A stretch of 64,000 nucleotides of DNA from Euonymus europaeus (Eukaryota > Streptophyta > Magnoliopsida > Celastrales > Celastraceae), in contig OY756972.1 in assembly GCA_963580455.1 (NCBI GenBank), positions 15,639,001 to 15,703,000 on the forward strand, written 5' to 3'. This document shows positions 59,098-64,000 of the stretch, one piece after another. The notes under the pieces were generated by a model, which worked only from the letters and a program-made list of their open reading frames with translations, made no database searches and had not been told where the DNA came from. The position numbers and the translations under genes are program-made. Position 1 is the stretch's first letter, and every line of letters begins with the position of its first letter.

Positions 59098-59722
59098 AAC
59101 ACGAACAAGGGTTAATGCAATCTATATTTCAAAGAGAAACAAGAATAAATCCTAAGTTCGTTCTTCTTTAGAAACAATAAGGCAAGAACACAAAACCCGG
59201 TGATCAATGAGGAGATAAACCTTATTAAGAGAGCAAAAGAACGATACAAAAGAGAATTGGTCAAAAAATCCCCTACCTCGATTAAGCACCACTTACAATA
59301 CAATTTCCAATATTTGGGTTTCGACCCTCTTTTACCAACCTATCAATTTCCAACATTTTAACCCATATAATCACATTAACATCATTATTTAATCATAACA
59401 ATATGAAAAAAAATTACTAATCAAGAGAGACTTACCTTCTCTATCTAGGATTTTCCCAAAAATCCTCGAACTTCTCCAAATTCGAAGCATAGTCCAAACG
59501 AAGGATCTAAACTAGTAAAACAATCATAAATCACCCTAGAAACAACATATCTAAACCCAAAAATCCATCTCTTAAAGAATCAAAGTAGATCTAGAAAAAC
59601 CCTAGAATTCCAAAACTAGGAATCTTACCTTGAATCTTTGAAACTTCCTTGAAAACTTGTATGAATCTTCAACCCGACCTCCAAAATGCCACTAATCACC
59701 CGAAATCTTGCTTTCTCTCTCT

Positions 59723-59725
<3 letters not shown>

Positions 59726-59756
<31 letters not shown>
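59726..59756. repeat. (CT)n microsatellite
   Basis: About 15 CT units within the solo LTR at 56806-60170, positionally equivalent to the (AG)n near 11565 in the inverted relative. Confidence 0.93.
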
Positions 59757-59758
<2 letters not shown>

Positions 59759-60199
59759 AGACTCAATGTAGGCCAAAAAAGTGAAGAAAGAATTATGTAT
59801 ATGATACTTAAAATCTTGCTTTGCGCCTAGGCACCCTAGCACAAACCCCCCAACCTGGAGCATTCTGCTGGGCGCCCTATTGGCCACGCCTGGGGAGCAT
59901 TGCGCCAAGGCGTGTGAGGGGTATGCCTAGGATCCCCTCACCCTTAAATTTTTCTTCCATTTTCAGCCCCCCATTGCTCGAAGCGACCTTCTAGTACGCC
60001 TAGGCGCCCTTAAGTACACCCAGAGCAGATTCATTCTAGTCTTGGGTTATCCTCACTCGCCTAGGTGTGATTTCCACACACCTAGGCGCACCTGCAAGTC
60101 CAAATCACATCGATACACATATATTTTGAACTCCTATTCAACAAAATAAACTTTTGGGTCAGTCGTGATAGGATATACCTACAATATTGTTCATAATTT

Positions 60200-60600
60200 A
60201 TATGTAATGGTAACCAATATAGTTCTTGAGACACAAGCATAAGGAAAGCCACAAAAAATATGAGATTACTGACCTTCAGGTAAGTTGCCCATACTTCTTT
60301 GTCTGTGGTGACAATGTTGGTACTAAAGTCCCATCCAAAACTAGTGTGGTTGAGAAGATCGAAAAATCTGCGGTGCTTGATCATGGGCTGATTAAATTTC
60401 TAGTTGATTTCTTTCATAGTATAGGATCTTCTAGTCCTTGTATTCATCTCTGCAAGAATTGTTGTCGAAACTCGGTTATGAAAGACACCATTATTCATGT
60501 TACCCGTACTTGTTTGCTCAACCATTATATCCACAAACAAATTCTCGATAACTGAGTTCCACAGGGTTGTTTCCGCAACCAAGTCATGTGATGAGTCCAT
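60200..60600 (-). pseudogene. PIF/Harbinger 2 ORF1, Myb/SANT-like domain
   Basis: Starts at 60600 with MDSSHDLVAETTLWNS. The domain then reads FVDIMVEQTSTGNMNNGVFH, TTILAEMN, INQKFNQPMIKHRRFFDLLNHTSFGWDF, DKEVWATYLK, ending at a GT donor near 60276. This is the Myb/SANT-like (Myb_DNA-bind_3 type) pattern of plant PIF ORF1 proteins, which bind transposon ends and help import the transposase. The Trp expected before TTILAEMN is Ser. Compared with other pieces this exon is well preserved. Confidence 0.8.
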
Positions 60601-60604
60601 TTGC

Positions 60605-61455
60605 TAAACCATACAAACAATAACCAATAACCGAGAATAAATGATAGCCAATAACCAATAACCAACAATAATAGATAGCCAATCACAGTGTCTGGTTCAT
60701 GATGATAATTCCCTTAACAAGGCACGAGAGATTTTGGTCTTTCATTACCCAAAATAGATAGAGACTGCTTCAAATCAGGTTATGGCCCGAGGTGTCTAAG
60801 TATGGATGAACAATAATGTCATTTAACATAGACAAATAAGAAACTGAAATTGTATGAATGAGAACAAAAAATTGATAGCAGAGCAATAACATTTAATCTT
60901 ATTGAATAAACTAAGGAAATAAACTAAAAAAGACATTGCATAATCAGATTCTATATCTAAGGATGGAGCAGATCATCGATGCATATGCCTATATTAAAAC
61001 CCAAAGTCCATATCTCAAAGACAAAATCCATTGAGGGAATAAAAAGGAAAAGAAAAATCCAACCTATGCCTAGAAAAAAAGATGCTATGATTGTGAACAA
61101 GAATTCTGGAAATTAAGCGAGTATGAACAAAGCCACAACTGACCCTATAAGGAGGGATGTCCAAACCAAAATAGACCAATTACAAAAAATTACCACTTAA
61201 TAAACACAATACATCTTATAAATCCAACATACATGCTCAAAGAAGCTCAAACCAATGCCAAAACAACAATGAACAACCAAAACGAGGGAAATCAAGAAAT
61301 AAAATTAGTGATCTAACTAAATTCCATAAGAGCAAACAAATACAAAACAAATAAACATATCATAAAACAATATAATTCATGAAAAATAAACTATCACATA
61401 AAATCCAAGATACAGATCCAGATAAACTATCACATAAAACAAAGATCACAGATAT
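60605..61455. other. AT-rich spacer
   Basis: Repeats of aaccaataaccaac-like words lie at 60625-60675. No gene or terminal repeat of PIF/Harbinger 2 was recognised. Confidence 0.4.
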
Positions 61456-61458
61456 TAG

Positions 61459-64000
61459 GGGTGTAAAAAACTGAACCAAACTGTAAACCAAACCGTGAAC
61501 CAAACAGATAAGGGACGGTCAGTTTCATTTTTCGGTCTACTATATCAGTTTGATTTAGGTTAGTGTACTTTTTTGATTTTTTGGTTTCGGTTTGATTTTA
61601 GAATTTGTTATTCGGTTAGAAATCGAAAAACCAAACTAAATATATACACATTTTTTAATATAAAATACACTAATACTCTGCATTACTTATTTACTTATAT
61701 GATGAGTACTAATATTATATAGCCCACTCTCATGGTCAAGTGGCCCACTACTACTAGAAGTCGTGAAACTAAGCCCGTTGCCCACCAATATCATTTGGTC
61801 TATTCGTCCATGTTCATAAGTCCATTAATCCAAATTTAAGTGACTAAGTGATTAACTCTAACCCTAACGAGTAACGAGGAGCAACTAAGGAGTGAGGAAT
61901 GAGCTTTTGAGGTATCGCAACGTCTTTTCTTACGCTCTCCGAAATCACTGCACAGTCCGGTGACCATAGGTACAAATTCTAATCCCTTCTTCCGTTCTTC
62001 CCTCTTTCTCTTTGAATATTTGAATCTTCGATCTAGATCCTTCCGTGTGCTCAATTTTGTCCTTCATATAGTCACAGTTCAATAGTTCACTCCTTCAGAC
62101 TTCATTCATTTTAATATTTTTATCATTTTATTTTCATAATTGGTGTCTTGGTGATGTCGTGAATGATGGATTGCACTTGGAAAATTGTGAATTTGTGAGA
62201 TTGTTGAATATTTCATAGTTGGTGTGGCTCTGTGCCATTAATTTGAGCTATAAGTCATTGTTATCTATGATTTTGTAGATTACTAGATATATGTTATCAC
62301 TGTTTTTTATTTTTTAAGACTGTAACGGTATAACTCTATAAGTCATTGTTAATTGTTATCCATGAATGTCTGAATCACTAATTTTGTGGACTACTCTATA
62401 TTATCATTGAATTTGTAGATATGTCAAGCTCTCACTGGATTTCAAACACAAGTGAAAATGAACATACATTTGAGGAGCATTTTCCTAAATTTCAAAGTTG
62501 GAAAGGCGAAGAAGGTAAAGGCAAGGAAGGAAGCTCAATGCCCCCTTAGGAACTAGAACTAGTGGGCCTCATAATAGTGAGGGCTGTGAGGTGACAAGTC
62601 CGAAGAAGCATAAGAGAAAAGCCACAATGGACAAGTCTAAAGTTTAGAAAGATTTTACTCGGTTGCCGAATCGCGGGTCGTGCAATTACATTCACTGTGG
62701 GATAGTATACAAGTGTCACTCTTCACAAAATAGAACATCAACATTGAAGTCTCACTTGGTGCGATGCACACGCAAGCCTAGGCCTAGTGGGCAACAAACA
62801 AAATTGTCGTTCCAAGCCGGGATAAGGGATATTTTGACATAGAAGTACAATCCTAAGGCCATGCACAATGAATTAACTTGCATGGTAGTTGAATGTGAGA
62901 TGCCATTCAAAGTGGTGGAGCGCCCACGAATTAGGAGTTTTTGTCGTTTATTGAATCCTAGATGGCATTGTCCTTCTAGGCCAACTGTGAGAAAAAAATC
63001 TACTCGAGCAGTATAATGATATGAGGAAGAAGATTCATAAGACATTTTAGAACAATGACTCCAAGGTGTCTCTTACCACGGATACATGATGCAAGCTGCA
63101 GTGGTTGTCTTTGATCCTAGATACAAGATGCAATACATGACTAGAGTATTGAAGGAGTTGTATGATGGCGAAATTACTAATGAAGTGGCTGAGAAGGTGA
63201 AATCAACAACATTAGAGATGTTTATGGAATATAAAAGTGTGTTGTCTATGCAACTTCCTACTCCAACTCCCAACGACTCTTCTTTAATTGGAGTTATTAG
63301 AGACGAGGATCAATCTGCGGAGGATAGGGCAAAAGCTAAGTTGGGAAGGATACATATTGAAGTTGGGGTTGGATAAAGCATCACTGAATTGGATAAGTAT
63401 CTAGGAGAAGGAATTGAGGGCGTAAATGAGGGTGAAACATTTGATGTGTTGATTTGGTGGAAGGTCAATTCTTCTAGGTTTCCTATCCTGTCGATGATAG
63501 CACATGACTTATTAGCTATTCCTATGTCTACAGTGGCATTGGAATCTGCTGTCAGTACAAGTGGTTGAGTTCTTGATACATTTAGGAGCTTACTCACCCC
63601 AGTAACTGTGGAAGCACTTATATGTGTGGATGATTGGCTTGGAGGACTACCTTTGGAGTCAATGACATTGATGGTGGAAGACTTAGTGGAGCAAGAGAAG
63701 TTTGAATAAGGTAAAAATATTAGCATCTCTAATTGATTAAGTAGTTTATATTCATGGAAATTAATCACAGAGTTGTGTTAATTTATCTGAAGTGGTAGAA
63801 TTGGCTAAGACTAGGAGTAAGAGCAAGGGAACATCAAAAAAGGGATCTTCTAGAGGAGCCGAGACTCATCGTTAGGTACTAATTTATGTTTTTTACTTTT
63901 TTTTTGCTTTAGTCTTTTATACATTTCAAATTCAACTTCTTTATATTAATTGAATACATTATACATATTTTCACAATTGCACATTTGCACTGCACTGCTT
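61459..64000 (+). mobile_element. hAT element, internally deleted, runs off the window
   Basis: The left end, TTAGGGGTGTAAAAAACTG, resembles hAT termini of the (C/T)AGGGGTGTA.. type. It is followed by a subterminal region rich in ggttcgg/aaccaaac words (61480-61640). Transposase pieces lie at 62421-63710. The right end and the 8-bp target duplication lie outside the window, so the boundary is inferred from one end only. Confidence 0.7.
62421..63710 (+). pseudogene. hAT transposase remnant (BED finger and hATC kept)
   Basis: A start codon at 62421 opens MSSSHWISNT and a stop follows near 62548. In the next frame are KKHKRKATMDKSKV, a stop where Trp is expected, KDFTRLPNRGSCNYIHCG and HKI-type text to TLKSHLVRC. 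This is a BED zinc finger with its C..C...H....C ligands (about 62640-62775). FCRLLNPRW follows (about 62940). Most of the catalytic RNase H-like core is deleted, and text resumes with VVVFDPRYKMQYM (63103). The C-terminal hATC dimerisation region includes ELDKYLGEG, FDVLIWWKVNSSRFPILSMIAHDLLAIP and ALESAVSTSG (63388-63568). Several in-frame stops are present. Confidence 0.86.

Larger units (their letters stand above)
56806..60170 (-). mobile_element. Solo LTR in PIF ORF1, TSD GGATG/GGATA
   Basis: It opens TGTGACGCCCC and closes TTTTGGGTCAGTCGTGATA, with GGATG at 56801-56805 and GGATA at 60171-60175 (4 of 5 match). The landmarks agree with the chromovirus-type LTR family: catctcccggtatatcgggt near 56937, tactgatccgcaacacc near 57254, and a gaggtaggggat stretch (rc) near 59270. 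It contains the nested solo LTR 57954-59097, (AT)n at 57881-57902 and (CT)n at 59726-59756. Without the nested insert it is about 2.2 kb, like its relatives. Confidence 0.86.
52555..60605 (-). mobile_element. PIF/Harbinger element 2 with ORF1 and ORF2, split by LTRs
   Basis: On minus, ORF1 (Myb/SANT-like) runs 60600-60200 and 56800-56420, and ORF2 (transposase) runs 55132-52866. The element ends at GTGTGTTGGAAAAT near 52555 beside a TTA. A solo LTR (53815-54751) splits ORF2. A larger solo LTR (56806-60170), itself containing another (57954-59097), splits ORF1. The upstream terminus beyond 60600 was not found. Removing the insertions leaves about 3.7 kb, which is reasonable for a two-ORF PIF element. 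Confidence 0.75.

Noticed and set aside
60226..60555. 109-codon + ORF
   Set aside because: Antisense shadow of the Myb/SANT-like exon on the minus strand.
63310..63768. 152-codon minus ORF
   Set aside because: It is the antisense shadow of the hATC region, whose + strand reading has clear family motifs.
1..64000. tRNA, snRNA or miRNA genes and CRISPR arrays
   Set aside because: No cloverleaf-type or other RNA gene signature was recognised by eye. Repeats here are transposon-derived or simple. A covariance-model scan would be needed to exclude small RNA genes.

Overview
The window is plant nuclear DNA, most likely from a dicot. It holds two intron-rich single-copy host genes with GT/AG introns in an AT-rich background, and both encode plant-type proteins. 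Nearly everything else is transposable-element wreckage. No bacterial, organellar, rRNA-array, tRNA or CRISPR features were recognised.

Host genes. (1) A seven-exon, 428-residue membrane-anchored kelch-repeat protein on + (19253-22761). (2) An eleven-exon, 514-residue, probably plastid-targeted SET-domain protein of the Rubisco-LSMT-like family on - (34944-40377). Both reading frames stay open across every inferred splice junction. The genes are unrelated in function and about 12 kb apart, separated by a broken copia element, an AT-rich repeat block and a PIF/Harbinger derivative.

Region by region. 1-5849: a decayed Ty1/copia element on - with a nested solo LTR. 5850-7200: anonymous. 7200 to about 14870: a decayed Ty3/gypsy element on + with gag joined to integrase, an antisense ORF, a PPT and a 3' LTR split by a 2.1-kb solo LTR. 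15240-18960: two diverged copies of a non-coding block just upstream of the kelch gene. About 22990-28442: a truncated copia element on - split by a 2.6-kb solo LTR, which itself carries a Cassandra-like 5S-containing LTR. 28640-29580: short repeats and telomere-like words. 30857-32662: a PIF/Harbinger derivative with a Myb/SANT fragment. 33030-34285: microsatellites and MITE-like repeats. About 40638-47000: a PIF/Harbinger element beginning about 260 bp upstream of the SET-gene start codon, split by a solo LTR that contains another solo LTR. 48184-49010: a truncated LTR. 49030-60600: two further PIF/Harbinger elements arranged tail to tail, invaded by a Pack-MULE and three solo LTRs. 61459 to the end: an hAT element.

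The strongest evidence is structural. Seven solo LTRs (3671-4898, 11191-13335, 25224-27824, 40880-45577, 40972-43158, 53815-54751, 57954-59097) have perfect or near-perfect 5-bp target duplications, and an eighth (56806-60170) has a 4/5 match. One MULE has a perfect 9-bp duplication. These fix the nesting order and explain why the older elements are fragmented. I found no new enzymatic system. The most notable items are the Pack-MULE carrying two spliceable host exons, the 5S-bearing LTR with rearranged partial copies, the SET protein without the usual Asn-His motif, and the stack of PIF/Harbinger elements.
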